Source of the DNA: Hyphomicrobiales bacterium | Lineage (GTDB): Bacteria; Pseudomonadota; Alphaproteobacteria; Rhizobiales; Rhizobiaceae | NCBI GenBank assembly: GCA_900468285.1 | Contig: UBTF01000011.1 | Coordinates: forward strand, 1-64,000 | Reading direction: 5' to 3' | DNA: 64,000 nt | Position numbers and translations under genes: made by a program | Shown here: one piece after another, positions 1-8,647 of the stretch | How the letters are laid out: each line of letters begins with the position of its first letter | How positions within the stretch are numbered: the first letter of the stretch is position 1 | Notes under the pieces: generated by a model | What the model saw: only the letters and a program-made list of their open reading frames with translations | Databases searched by the model: none | What the model was told of the DNA's origin: nothing

Positions 1-554
1 GGGTGGAGGTGGCCGGCGATTTCGCCAGCGGATGCGCCAAGCTTCGGCTCATGCCGGAAGACGAGATTGCCGTAAAACAATTCGTCGCTGGAGGAGCCCG
101 GCAGATCCACCGTGCCATCGGGATCGTGGTTGCCGTTGATCCAGATCCACTCGCGGCCCTTGGCCATGTCCTTGATGAGATCGCGAAGCGGCAGCGGCAG
201 GTGCTGCGAGCCGATGCGATCATGGAAATTATCGCCGAGGCTGACGACGATCTTCGGATCGTAGCGGGTGATCAGCGACGACAGGATCTTGAGCGTTGCG
301 ATGGTATCGTAAGGGGGCAGCAGGCGCCCGCGACGGGCGAAGGCGGCGCCTTTTTCCAGGTGGAGATCGGAGACGACCAGCAGCGAGAGATCCGGCAGGT
401 AAAGCCCGCCCAGCGGATCGCACCAGCCGGCAACGCCATTGATGGCGGTTTCAGAGCCGAGGCATTCAAAGCCGGTGGCAAATTTGTCGCTTAGGGCAAG
501 TCGGCTCAGCACGTCTCGGTTTTGTCCTTCATGTCCTTGCGCCCGATGCATCAT
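1..554 (-). CDS. pdeM: Ligase-associated DNA damage response endonuclease PdeM (calcineurin-like phosphoesterase), 3' end cut off by the window
   Basis: The minus-strand frame begins at an ATG at 554 whose first bases overlap the stop of the upstream helicase gene (ATGA), and it runs off the window edge. The translation shows the metallophosphoesterase metal-binding motifs in order: SDLHLEKG, GDNFHD, NGNHD and, at the window edge, GHLHP. These residues bind two metal ions in the calcineurin-like family. In many alphaproteobacteria and pseudomonads this gene follows an Lhr-like helicase and belongs to a DNA-repair set with an ATP-dependent ligase and an exonuclease; neither of those is visible here. 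The 4-base overlap indicates translational coupling. The family call is firm; the exact role is inferred from context. Confidence 0.88.
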   Translation of the reverse strand, partial: MMHRAQGHEGQNRDVLSRLALSDKFATGFECLGSETAINGVAGWCDPLGGLYLPDLSLLVVSDLHLEKGAAFARRGRLLPPYDTIATLKILSSLITRYDPKIVVSLGDNFHDRIGSQHLPLPLRDLIKDMAKGREWIWINGNHDPDGTVDLPGSSSDELFYGNLVFRHEPKLGASAGEIAGHLH

Positions 555-3070
555 GACATCGCATCCGCAATCAGCTCATCGGCGGCTTCGGCCAGCACAT
601 CATCCTGCGCCTGACCCGCCACGGTTTCGCGCCCGATTTCCATCATGACCGGCACGGCCAGCGGCGAAACATGCTCCAGAGCACAATGGGTGGTGTGACC
701 CTTGATTCGCCTTAGCATATCGCCAAGACGGCCAATGTCCAAAAGTCCGGCTGCGGCATCGCGACGCGTGGCTTCTAGCAGGATGTGATCGGGCTCATGG
801 CTGCGAAGAACGTCATAAATAAGATCGGCGGACACCGTGACCTGCCGCCCGGTCTTTTCCTTGCCGGGATGGCGGCGCTCGATGAGGCCGGAGATGATGG
901 CGCAGTTGCGGAAGGTGCGCTTGAGCATGAAGGACTCGTCCAGCCACGCTTCCAGATCGTCTCCCAGCATATCCTCATCAAGGAGGTCGGTGAGCGAAAG
1001 CCGGTCCGATTGCAGACGTCTGCCCATATCCTCCAGCGCCCAGATGGCCAGCGAATAATCCGTGGCGACGAAGCCCATGGGCTTGGCTCCGGCCCGCTCC
1101 AGCCGCCTTGTCAGCAACATGCCGAGCGTCTGGTGCGCCAGTCGCCCCTCGAAAGGGTACATAACCATGAAGAAGCGTTTGCGGAAGGGGAAGGTCTCGA
1201 CCAGAAGCTCATCCCGCTTGGGGATGATGGATTTTTCCTTCTGGATGGCCAGCCAGTCGCGCACCTGATCCGGCAGGGCATGCCATCGGGCGGGATCGGC
1301 CAGCATGGAGCGGACCTGATCGGCCAGATAGGTGGAGAGCGGAAACTTGCCCCCCGCATAGGAGGGGATTTTCGGGTCCATGGAAAAGGCCTGGCTGACC
1401 AGACATTCGTTTTCCCTGATGCCTTCGAAGCGCAGTACCTTGCCCGCAAAGAGGAAGGTATCACCCTGCACCAGCTGTTCAAGGAAATACTCCTCGACCT
1501 TGCCGAGCGACATGCCGCCGCGCCCGACAGTGCCCTTGGCATTGCGCTTGACCATGCGGACATTGAGTTCGGCGGCCTCGACGATGGTGCCGAGGTTGAG
1601 GCGGTATTGCATCGCCACCTGCTGGTTCGAAACGCGCCAGAGGCCCTCCTTCGTCTGGCGGATGCGGGCGTAGCGCTCATAGGTGCGCAGGGCGTAACCG
1701 CCGGTCGCGGTGAAATCCACCACGCGATCGAAGGTCTCGCGCGGCAGGCCGTAATAAGGCGATGCTGTCGTGACTTCGCGGTAGAGCTCATCGGCATCGA
1801 AAGGTTCGGCGCAGGCCATGCCCAGCACATGCTGGGCCAGCACATCCAGTGCACCTTCGGCAATCGGCGGCGTATCCTGCGCGCCGATATAATTGGCATC
1901 GAGCGCTGCGCGGCATTCCATGACTTCGAAGCGGTTGGCGGGAACGAGAATGGCCTTGGAGGGCTCGTCCATACGGTGGTTGGCGCGGCCGATACGCTGT
2001 GCAAGGCGGCTTGCACCCTTGGGCGCGCCGACATGCACGACAAGATCGACATCGCCCCAGTCTATGCCGAGATCAAGCGTGGATGTGGCGACGACGGCGC
2101 GCAGCTTGTTATCAGCCATGGCCGCTTCCACCTTTCGGCGCTGGCCCGCGTCCAGCGAGCCGTGATGCAGCGCAATCGGCAGATTGTCGTCGTTGATGGT
2201 CCAGAGTTCCTGAAAGATGCGCTCGGCCTGCGAGCGGGTATTGACGAAGATCAGCGTCGTCTTGTGGCTTTTCAGCGCCGGATAGAGGTCCTGCATGGCA
2301 TAGCGCGCCGAGTGGCCGGACCATGGAATGCGCTCCTCCGTGCCGAGTATCGCTATATCCGGCTTTGCGCCGCCATCGACGGTGATGAGACCGGCGGTGG
2401 GCTCACCTTCGCGTTGCGGGCTGAGATAGCGTTGCAGATCCATCGGGTCGGCGACGGTGGCGGAAAGGCCGATGGTGCGCATGGATGGCGCGTGTTTGCG
2501 AATGCGGGCAATGGCGAGCGACAGGAGATGGCCGCGCTTGGAGGTGACGAGCGAGTGAAGCTCGTCCAGCACGACATATTTCAGGTCCTTGAAGAAGCGT
2601 TCGGCTTCCTTGTTGGCGAGCAGTAGCGAGACCTGTTCCGGCGTCGTCAGCAGAATATCGGGCGGTTTCAGCTTCTGGCGCTGGCGCTTGGCCTGCGGCG
2701 TATCGCCTGTGCGGGTCTCGACAGAGATGGGCAGCCCCATTTCCGACACCGGCTTCATCAGGTTGCGCTCGATATCGACGGCAAGCGCTTTCAGCGGCGA
2801 GATATAGAGCGTGTGGACGCCAACGAATGCAGACCCCGGCGGCACCTTGCCGCGCTCTGCGAGATCAGTCAGCGAGGCCATGAAGCCGCCCAGCGTCTTG
2901 CCGGCACCGGTCGGCGCAATCAGCAGCATGTTTTCGCCAGCCCGCGCCCGTGCGGAGAGTTCCAGCTGGTGGGCACGCGGGCTCCAGCCCTTTTCGCCGA
3001 ACCATTTCTGGAAGGACAAAGGCAGGGTGCCGACATCTAGGCCGGAACTGGGGGGCTCAGTGTGTTTCAC
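551..3070 (-). CDS. Ligase-associated DEXH-box (Lhr-like) helicase
   Basis: An 839-residue superfamily 2 helicase. Walker A is APTGAGKT at about residues 52-59, the DEXH box is DELH near 168, motif III is LSAT near 202, and motif VI is QRIGRANHR near 359. The large C-terminal region matches the Lhr-core type that pairs with PdeM. Such helicases translocate on single-stranded DNA and are linked to DNA damage repair. It is the first gene of a two-gene operon with pdeM, which starts inside its stop codon. The length is normal for the shorter, ligase-associated version of Lhr. Long frames on the opposite strand are shadows caused by GC-rich codons. Confidence 0.92.
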   Translation of the reverse strand: MKHTEPPSSGLDVGTLPLSFQKWFGEKGWSPRAHQLELSARARAGENMLLIAPTGAGKTLGGFMASLTDLAERGKVPPGSAFVGVHTLYISPLKALAVDIERNLMKPVSEMGLPISVETRTGDTPQAKRQRQKLKPPDILLTTPEQVSLLLANKEAERFFKDLKYVVLDELHSLVTSKRGHLLSLAIARIRKHAPSMRTIGLSATVADPMDLQRYLSPQREGEPTAGLITVDGGAKPDIAILGTEERIPWSGHSARYAMQDLYPALKSHKTTLIFVNTRSQAERIFQELWTINDDNLPIALHHGSLDAGQRRKVEAAMADNKLRAVVATSTLDLGIDWGDVDLVVHVGAPKGASRLAQRIGRANHRMDEPSKAILVPANRFEVMECRAALDANYIGAQDTPPIAEGALDVLAQHVLGMACAEPFDADELYREVTTASPYYGLPRETFDRVVDFTATGGYALRTYERYARIRQTKEGLWRVSNQQVAMQYRLNLGTIVEAAELNVRMVKRNAKGTVGRGGMSLGKVEEYFLEQLVQGDTFLFAGKVLRFEGIRENECLVSQAFSMDPKIPSYAGGKFPLSTYLADQVRSMLADPARWHALPDQVRDWLAIQKEKSIIPKRDELLVETFPFRKRFFMVMYPFEGRLAHQTLGMLLTRRLERAGAKPMGFVATDYSLAIWALEDMGRRLQSDRLSLTDLLDEDMLGDDLEAWLDESFMLKRTFRNCAIISGLIERRHPGKEKTGRQVTVSADLIYDVLRSHEPDHILLEATRRDAAAGLLDIGRLGDMLRRIKGHTTHCALEHVSPLAVPVMMEIGRETVAGQAQDDVLAEAADELIADAMS

Positions 3071-3109
3071 AGCACTAAAGTAGTGAAATGCTGGCGAAAA
3101 AGAAGGGCC

Positions 3110-3751
3110 TCACATGGCGATATAGCGGTCATTGCGGTGATTGACGGCAATGACGAGGTTCATCACCAGCGCACCGAGGATGGAGCAGAGAATGATGAAA
3201 GGCGTTGCGACGAAGAAAGCGCAGACGAGGACGGTGCAATCGAAGGCCAGTTGCGCAAGACCGGCGCGGATGCCGAAGCGATCCTGCAGATAGAGCGCCA
3301 GAATGCCAAAGCCGCCAAGGCTGGTGCGGTGGCGAAACAGCGCCAGCATTCCCGCCGCAACCACCAGTCCGCCAAACAGGGCGGCGACGATGGGATTGAC
3401 GTTCTCAAGCACGATAAGCTGCGGGAGATATTCCGACAGCAGCGAGGTCAGCGCAACCGCACAGAATGTCTTGATGGTAAAGGCGAGCCCAAGTCGCCGA
3501 AAGGCCAGAAAATAAAAGGGCACATTGGCAAGAAAGAACAAAAGGCCGAAGCTGATATCGGTCGCATAATGCAAAAGAAAGGCGACGCCAACCACGCCGC
3601 CCGTCAACAGGCCACCGCCGGACAGGAGGACGACACCGAGCGACGCCAACATGCTGCCCGCGATGACAGCCTGCGCATCCTCTACCACGGAATGCCGATC
3701 AGGCGTCGATGCCCAGAAACGGATACGTTTGCTTTCTGCTATGTCGCTCAT
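3110..3751 (-). CDS. YitT family integral membrane protein, copy 1
   Basis: About 213 residues with several hydrophobic spans and the YitT-type glycine-rich pattern LTGGVVGVAFLLHY. Function in this family is not established; a transport role is usually assumed. It lies just downstream of a paralogue in the same orientation (3808-4446), with which it shares SFGLLFFL, FRRLGLAF, QDRFGIRAGL, AFD and the C-terminal NHR-DRY ending. I place the start at the ATG at 3751, which follows a GGGG ribosome-binding stretch, rather than at the GTG six bases earlier. The 56-base gap to the upstream copy suggests co-transcription. Confidence 0.82.
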   Translation of the reverse strand: MSDIAESKRIRFWASTPDRHSVVEDAQAVIAGSMLASLGVVLLSGGGLLTGGVVGVAFLLHYATDISFGLLFFLANVPFYFLAFRRLGLAFTIKTFCAVALTSLLSEYLPQLIVLENVNPIVAALFGGLVVAAGMLALFRHRTSLGGFGILALYLQDRFGIRAGLAQLAFDCTVLVCAFFVATPFIILCSILGALVMNLVIAVNHRNDRYIAM

Positions 3752-3807
3752 GATCACCCCGCAATGCCTGTTATTCTTTGCGCTGTAGCGGGTGAAAATT
3801 CAAGAGA

Positions 3808-4446
3808 TCAACGCACGACGATATAGCGATCCGAGCGGTGATTGATGGCCAGGAACAGGTTGAGCACGAAGGCGCCCACGATGGAGTAGAGCACCGTCTG
3901 CGGGTTGATGATCGAGAAGGCGGCAATCATGACGCAGCTGTCGAATGCAAGCTGGATGAGACCGGCCCGAATGCCGAAGCGGTCCTGTATGTAGATGGCG
4001 AGAATGCCGATGCCGCCGAGGCTCGCACGGTGACGGTAAAGCGCCAGCAGCCCATAACCCAGCAACAGACCGCCCAGAAGCGCGGCCCAGAGCGGATTGA
4101 TGCTTTCCACCACCATCCAGCGGGTCTCAAGCTCTGTCAGCACCGAAACGAGGGCGATGGCAATGAAGGTCTTAAGCGAAAACGCAAGACCGAGCCGACG
4201 GAAGGACAGGTAGTAGAACGGCAGGTTGACGAGGAAGAACAGCAGGCCAAAACTTATTCCAAAGGCATAATGGATGAGGAAGGCAACGCCCGCCGTGCCA
4301 CCGGTCAAAAGGCCAACCTTGGCCAGCAGGTAAAACCCAAGGGCCGACACGATGCTGCCGGTCACTATACCCTGAATGTCTTCGACCGGCGCGTGCTTTG
4401 CCGGATCGACACTCCACATGCCATAGACGCTTCTTGTGAATGCCAT
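3808..4446 (-). CDS. YitT family integral membrane protein, copy 2
   Basis: About 212 residues beginning MAFTRSVYGMW. It has multiple hydrophobic segments and the motif LTGGTAGVAFLIHY. A longer frame to 4593 exists, but its first 49 residues are basic, do not resemble the paralogue and lack a hydrophobic pattern, so the ATG at 4446 is preferred. It is the upstream member of a tandem pair with 3110-3751. The two proteins align along nearly their whole length and clearly arose by duplication. Substrate and function are unknown. Confidence 0.82.
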   Translation of the reverse strand: MAFTRSVYGMWSVDPAKHAPVEDIQGIVTGSIVSALGFYLLAKVGLLTGGTAGVAFLIHYAFGISFGLLFFLVNLPFYYLSFRRLGLAFSLKTFIAIALVSVLTELETRWMVVESINPLWAALLGGLLLGYGLLALYRHRASLGGIGILAIYIQDRFGIRAGLIQLAFDSCVMIAAFSIINPQTVLYSIVGAFVLNLFLAINHRSDRYIVVR

Positions 4447-4613
4447 GCGCGCTACCCCGAAACCAGAAAGAATGTGTGAGAGTGCATCGCCGCGCCCGAT
4501 CATGACGAGGGTGAGGCGCTGATAAGCCATATTTTGCACTGCAACACGGTGCACATCAAGAGCGATACGTAAGCAAGGCTGACCTATTGCCAAAATGGCA
4601 AGAAATGAAAAGA

Positions 4614-5558
4614 TCAGGCCGCTTTTCCGGCAAGAAAGAGAATGCCGGACAGGGGTTTTCCGGCGTCCTTGCGAATGGTCGTCTTCTGTATATGGATTAT
4701 TTTCAGACCCGCAGAGGCCAGCAAGCCCCGCACATAGGTTTCCGAATGCGCATAGCGAAGCGATGGCTGCAGCACAAAGCCGTCACCGGCTCCCGCATCT
4801 TCAACGGAAAAGGCAAAGACGCCAACGGGTGAAAGCAGGGCATTGACGAGCGGCATGACGGTTTCGAGGCTTCCCAGATACATCATGACATCGGCAGCCG
4901 CGACCAGATCGGCGCGGTGGGGGACAAGGCCATCTGCAAAAAGGCCGGATGTGTCCGCAGGCAACGAAAGATCGGCTTGCGCCAGATGGTGATAGATCGC
5001 CTTTTCGTCGGCCTTGGCCAGCATATTGGTGGAAATATCGAAGCCTTCGAGCCGCTGCGTCCAGGCGTGAAGTTCCACGCCGAGCAGGCCGGTGCCGCAG
5101 CCGATATCGACGATGCAGGCAAACTGCCCGCTGGCCGGTCTGGCAGTTTCGATCAGCGCCGCCAGTTTTTGCGGCACGCTGTATTCCAGCTTTTCGACCA
5201 GCGATGTTTCAAAACGATCGGCATAATCATCGAAAAGGCCCTCGACATAGGCGCTTGGCGGCTGTTCCGGCGTTTCAGCCGCACCCAGCACGGCAAGCTT
5301 CAGGGACGCGGCAAAAATGCCCTCGGGGTCAAGGCGGTCCACGGTCTCATAGGCGGCAATGGCCTTTTCCCGCTGCCCGGCCTTCTGGCAATAATCCCCC
5401 AGCTTTACCCAGCCTGCGGCCCAGGATGGCGCAAGTTCCAGCGCCTGTTCGATCAATTCCGCAGCAGCCGCGTTATCTCCGCTTTCGGCGAGCATACGGG
5501 CATAATCGGCGCGCCGGTCTGCGATGGCATCGCCGGAGGAAAACTGGTTTGAGGCCAT
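4614..5558 (-). CDS. TPR-containing class I SAM-dependent methyltransferase
   Basis: 314 residues. The N-terminal third holds tetratricopeptide-like helices (AAAAELIEQALELAPSWAAG, then KAGQREKAIAAYETVDRLDP). The C-terminal part is a Rossmann methyltransferase with the SAM-binding motif VDIGCGTGLLG followed by the acidic loop FDIS. This TPR plus methyltransferase arrangement is common in rhizobia, but the substrate is unknown. The start is set at the ATG at 5558 (MASNQF); the longer version uses a TTG. It is a single gene with its 3' end about 170 bases from the YitT genes. Confidence 0.85.
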   Translation of the reverse strand: MASNQFSSGDAIADRRADYARMLAESGDNAAAAELIEQALELAPSWAAGWVKLGDYCQKAGQREKAIAAYETVDRLDPEGIFAASLKLAVLGAAETPEQPPSAYVEGLFDDYADRFETSLVEKLEYSVPQKLAALIETARPASGQFACIVDIGCGTGLLGVELHAWTQRLEGFDISTNMLAKADEKAIYHHLAQADLSLPADTSGLFADGLVPHRADLVAAADVMMYLGSLETVMPLVNALLSPVGVFAFSVEDAGAGDGFVLQPSLRYAHSETYVRGLLASAGLKIIHIQKTTIRKDAGKPLSGILFLAGKAA

Positions 5559-5716
5559 TCGCAAATCCCTGAAAGAGGTGCGCTGTCTTTCCTCAAGCCA
5601 TAAAAAAACTCAAGTCCTATTTCATGGCAGCGGCAAATATGGTGCCGGGGAAGCGCTGAAGCTTGCATAGTGCGGCGATGCTTCATATGTCTTGGCCGGA
5701 ATTTAGGAGAACTGCT

Positions 5717-5983
5717 ATGGCCGGTGAGGTCGATAAGGTGCTGGGTGATAGTGTCGCGCGGACAATCGTCAAATTGCTTGTCGTGTCGCTGATCGTCGGT
5801 TTCGTCATGGCTGTGTTCGGCCTGACGCCATGGAACATCATTTACGGCTTGCGCGATTTCGTGCTCGATCTGTGGCACACCGGTTTCCGCGCGCTGGGCA
5901 GCATCGGCGATTACCTGCTTGCGGGTGCCGTCATCGTCGTGCCCGTCTTCATCATCCTGCGCCTTTTGAGCTTCCGCCGATAA
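5717..5983 (+). CDS. Small DUF6460-like inner-membrane protein
   Basis: 88 residues starting MAGEVDKVLGDS. The start at 5717 is supported by AGGAGA at about 5705-5710. Two hydrophobic segments are visible, one around residues 17-35 and one near the C-terminus (YLLAGAVIVVPVFIILRLL), which suggests a two-pass membrane protein. The sequence resembles the small DUF6460 group common in Rhizobiales, recognised from memory and not searched. Function is unknown. The CAP-domain lipoprotein gene starts two bases after its stop, so the two are almost certainly one operon. Confidence 0.72.
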   Translation: MAGEVDKVLGDSVARTIVKLLVVSLIVGFVMAVFGLTPWNIIYGLRDFVLDLWHTGFRALGSIGDYLLAGAVIVVPVFIILRLLSFRR

Positions 5984-5984
5984 T

Positions 5985-6482
5985 ATGACCCAGCCTTCAG
6001 TCTTCACGCTTTCGCGACGCGGTTTCGTGCTTGTCTCCGCCGGTGCCGCGCTGTCTGCCTGCGTCTCCACCCCCACCAACAAGGGCGTGGCCGCCGGCAC
6101 GCGCGATGAAACTGCAGCAGCGCTGCCCATGGTCAACGAGCTTCGCCGCTCGAAAGGGCTTTCGCCGCTTTCTGCCAACAGCGCCGCCCAGCAGGCCGCC
6201 GCCTATCAGGCCAACCGCATGGTCAAGGCCCAGAAAATGGCGCACCTCATCGGCCTCACCGACAGCTTCCTCATCCGCATGAAAGATGGCGGCGTGCCCC
6301 TGCCCGCCGCGGAAAATGTCGCCGCCGGACAGGATACCGTCGAGCGTGTCGTCAAGGCCTGGATCGGCTCCCCGCACCATCTGGAGAACATGCTGGGCAA
6401 TTACGGTGGACTGGGAGTGGCCGTTGCTTATGATGCGACGGCGAAGAACCGGCCCTATTGGGCCATGGTGCTGTGTCGGTGA
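5985..6482 (+). CDS. CAP (SCP/PR1) domain lipoprotein
   Basis: 165 residues. The N-terminus has a twin-arginine-like SRRGFVLVSAGAALSAC with a lipobox (LSAC), so it is probably a lipid-anchored envelope protein. The mature part is a CAP domain: an N-terminal NELRRSKGLSPLS helix, a central MAHLIGLTDSF region, the AENVAAG segment and the W-GSPHHLENMLGNYGGLGVA signature. Bacterial CAP proteins are secreted; their molecular role is mostly unresolved. It directly follows the small membrane protein at 5717-5983. Confidence 0.85.
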   Translation: MTQPSVFTLSRRGFVLVSAGAALSACVSTPTNKGVAAGTRDETAAALPMVNELRRSKGLSPLSANSAAQQAAAYQANRMVKAQKMAHLIGLTDSFLIRMKDGGVPLPAAENVAAGQDTVERVVKAWIGSPHHLENMLGNYGGLGVAVAYDATAKNRPYWAMVLCR

Positions 6483-6576
6483 TGACGCGCGCCAATAGGT
6501 GACTGCGGTTGTCGCAGGTCGGACGCTGAGGCGCCGGACGAAGAGGTCTCCCGGCGCGCAGACGCGGGCGCATTGG

Positions 6577-6597
6577 ACCCCGGATCAAGTCCGGGGT
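6577..6597. repeat. Palindromic repeat module, perfect 8-bp stem with TCAAG loop
   Basis: ACCCCGGA, loop TCAAG, TCCGGGGT, followed by GACGG. The same arm and loop architecture recurs at 6807, 6918, 43935, 63682 and 63763. It resembles the intergenic mosaic elements (RIME-like) known from Rhizobiaceae. Confidence 0.8.
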
Positions 6598-6806
6598 GAC
6601 GGGGGGGAACCGTGTGGTCGCTATCTTCCCGCCACTTCGCACATATCTGCTTTCGCCCCCCCAACAAACGACAGGCACTCATCTCCTCGTCAATTACCTC
6701 TGCACCCGGCCCCACCAGCACCTTCCCTCTCCTTCAACGACACCACCTTCGGCGTCCTGAGGGACCACCTCTCCTTCGATATCCGGTGGCCCGCCTCTTC
6801 TCCGTC

Positions 6807-6827
6807 ATCCCGGGCTTGATCCGGGAT
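6807..6827. repeat. Palindromic repeat module (inverse orientation, CTTGA loop)
   Basis: ATCCCGGG, loop CTTGA, TCCGGGAT, preceded by CCGTC and followed by CCAGC, with one G-T pair in the stem. Together with the downstream segment to about 6855 (GCGTCTGCA and flanks) it matches the block at 63676-63740, so the repeat unit is larger than the hairpin. Confidence 0.78.
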
Positions 6828-6917
6828 CCAGCCGCCTTGCGTCTGCAAGGCGAGAGGACTCAAACGACTGGGCTCGCGGACGAACACATCTCCCGGAGCG
6901 CAGACGAACACCACTGG

Positions 6918-6938
6918 ACCCCGGATCAAGTCCGGAGT
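6918..6938. repeat. Palindromic repeat module, TCAAG loop
   Basis: ACCCCGGA, loop TCAAG, TCCGGAGT, followed by GACGG. It is a near copy of the 6577 module, and its left flank (CGGACGAAC, CTCCCGGAGCGCAGACG) also matches the left flank of that copy. Confidence 0.78.
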
Positions 6939-6981
6939 GACGGAGTGTGGGCGCTACGGCGTGAAGGTGGTGGTTTGGGGA

Positions 6982-8073
6982 CTAGAGTGGCCGGTCGGCC
7001 CAGCGGTCGAGCGTGGTGTCGCGCAGCTCGCGGATATTGGCGACGCGTTCACGCTCGACCAAGGTCGACAGCCCGCGCACGATACGGCCGGGCAGTGCCG
7101 GGCCTTCATAGACCATGCAGGAATAGAGCTGCACGAGATCGGCACCGGCGCGGATTTTTTCGAGTGCGGATTCGGCGGAGGACACGCCGCCCACACCGAT
7201 AATGGGCAGGTCAGGGCCGACGCGTTTGCGCATTTTTGCAAGCACTGTGGTGGAGAGATCAAACAGCGGCTTGCCGGAGAGGCCGCCCGTTTCCTGATTG
7301 TTGGCACCGGGGCGAAGCCCGTTGCGAGACAGCGTTGTGTTGGAAACGATCAGGCCGTCGAGATTATGCGCCAGCACTTCGGCTGCTATATCGTCCAGCC
7401 CTTCCTCTGTCAGATCGGGCGCGATCTTGAGGAAGACGGGGAGGCGGCGGTTGAGCTTTTGCGCTTGTGCATCGCGCTCTTCCAGAACGGCCTTCAACAG
7501 TTCCGACAGGCTCTCCCGCGCCTGCAGGTCACGCAGGCCCGGCGTGTTGGGAGAGGAGATATTGGCCGTGAAATAGGAGGCAACGGAGGAGAAGGTTTCG
7601 ATGCCCTTCACGTAATCCGCAACACGGTCTTCGCTGTCCTTGTTGGCGCCGATATTGACGCCGACGATGCCGCGCAGCCCGGCTGCCATGAGGCGCGCCA
7701 GAGCAGCCGCGTGACCTTCATTGTTGAAACCCAGCCGATTGATGACCGCCTCATTTTCCACGAGACGGAAAATGCGCGGCTTGGGATTGCCCGATTGCGG
7801 GCGCGGCGTGACCGTGCCGATTTCTGTGAAGCCGAAGCCCAGCTTGAGCAGCGGACCCGGCACTTCCGCATTCTTGTCATAGCCTGCCGCCATGCCGAGC
7901 GGATTTGGGAAAACAAGCCCGGCCACCGTCTGCTGCAGGCGCGGATCATGCGGCACATGGCAGGTGGGAATGAAGCCCGAACGCAGCGCAGCGATCGACA
8001 TGCCATGCGCTACTTCCGGATCCATCAGAAACAGGCCACGGCGACCGATCGAGGAAAAAAATCCGCTCATCAT
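6982..8073 (-). CDS. pyrD: Dihydroorotate dehydrogenase (quinone), class 2
   Basis: 363 residues. PyrD oxidises dihydroorotate to orotate in pyrimidine synthesis and passes electrons to quinone at the inner membrane. The N-terminal helix (FFSSIGRRGLFLMDPEVAHGM) is typical of membrane-associated class 2 enzymes. FMN and substrate motifs include NPLGMAAGYDKNAEV, the catalytic-serine loop NISSPNTPGLR, and GVGGVSSAESALEKIRAGADLVQLYS. The start overlaps the stop of the upstream DUF952 gene by four bases, so the two are translationally coupled. Confidence 0.95.
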   Translation of the reverse strand: MMSGFFSSIGRRGLFLMDPEVAHGMSIAALRSGFIPTCHVPHDPRLQQTVAGLVFPNPLGMAAGYDKNAEVPGPLLKLGFGFTEIGTVTPRPQSGNPKPRIFRLVENEAVINRLGFNNEGHAAALARLMAAGLRGIVGVNIGANKDSEDRVADYVKGIETFSSVASYFTANISSPNTPGLRDLQARESLSELLKAVLEERDAQAQKLNRRLPVFLKIAPDLTEEGLDDIAAEVLAHNLDGLIVSNTTLSRNGLRPGANNQETGGLSGKPLFDLSTTVLAKMRKRVGPDLPIIGVGGVSSAESALEKIRAGADLVQLYSCMVYEGPALPGRIVRGLSTLVERERVANIRELRDTTLDRWADRPL

Positions 8074-8423
8074 GCAATCTCCGGAAACTGGTGGGCGCCA
8101 TCGTCATCAAGGGTGAGCGGCGTTTCCCAAAGGACCGCGCTCAATGGCAGGGGCGCATAGAGATGGGGAAAATCTTCACCGCCGCGCGAAGGTTCGAAAA
8201 CCAGTTTGTCGCCAAGCGCACCGCCCTCCACGGCAACGAGGACGAGATTGTCCTTGCCGGAAAAGTGCCTGCGCGCGGTTTCGTGCAGCTGGCTCGCTGT
8301 GGAGAAATGAATATAGCCATCCTGAAGATCTATGGCCGCGCCCTTGAAAACACCCGTTTCCGCAGCTTCCCGCCACAAGGCGGCATCCACGATCTTGTAA
8401 ATGACGGGGGGCGTTTCACTCAT
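8070..8423 (-). CDS. DUF952 domain protein
   Basis: 117 residues starting MSETPPVIYKIVD. I set the start at 8423 because AAGGAG sits six bases upstream; the open frame continues to 8654 but that extension overlaps the divergent response-regulator start and is not conserved-looking. DUF952 features seen are YKIVDAALWREA, DGYIHFSTASQLHETARRHF and the C-terminal FPHLYAPLPLSAV. Biochemical function is unknown. The gene sits immediately upstream of pyrD with a 4-base overlap. Confidence 0.87.
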   Translation of the reverse strand: MSETPPVIYKIVDAALWREAAETGVFKGAAIDLQDGYIHFSTASQLHETARRHFSGKDNLVLVAVEGGALGDKLVFEPSRGGEDFPHLYAPLPLSAVLWETPLTLDDDGAHQFPEIA

Positions 8424-8647
8424 CGGCATCTCCTTCAGATGCCCTGGGGTTTGCCGCAAATGACCCTGCTTGTCCATCACTTCACGCAGATTTTTGTGCC
8501 ATTGCGGCAAGGCCGAGGTGAGTGGCCAATTGAGCGCTTGAATTCGCGGGGAAATTGGCGCAATCCTTGGATGTGGAGACTTGACGCACAGGGAAACTGC
8601 GCCAAAATATGAGGCGAACATGAAATGCTCTTGGGAGGGGGCGCGGC

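Larger units (their letters stand above)
6483..6981. other. Gene-free 0.5 kb gap filled with palindromic intergenic repeats
   Basis: No convincing gene lies between the CAP lipoprotein and the convergent pyrD. Instead there are three hairpin modules of one family (listed separately) embedded in longer similar segments: bases about 6530-6604 and 6870-6945 share long blocks, including CTCCCGG-GCGCAGACG and the full palindrome. Short ORFs here translate to low-complexity, arginine- or proline-rich products and are rejected. Confidence 0.7.

Noticed and set aside
785..2626. 613-codon open frame on the plus strand opposite the helicase
   Set aside because: It mirrors the GC-rich helicase codons, has no domain-like motifs, and the minus-strand protein has all helicase motifs.
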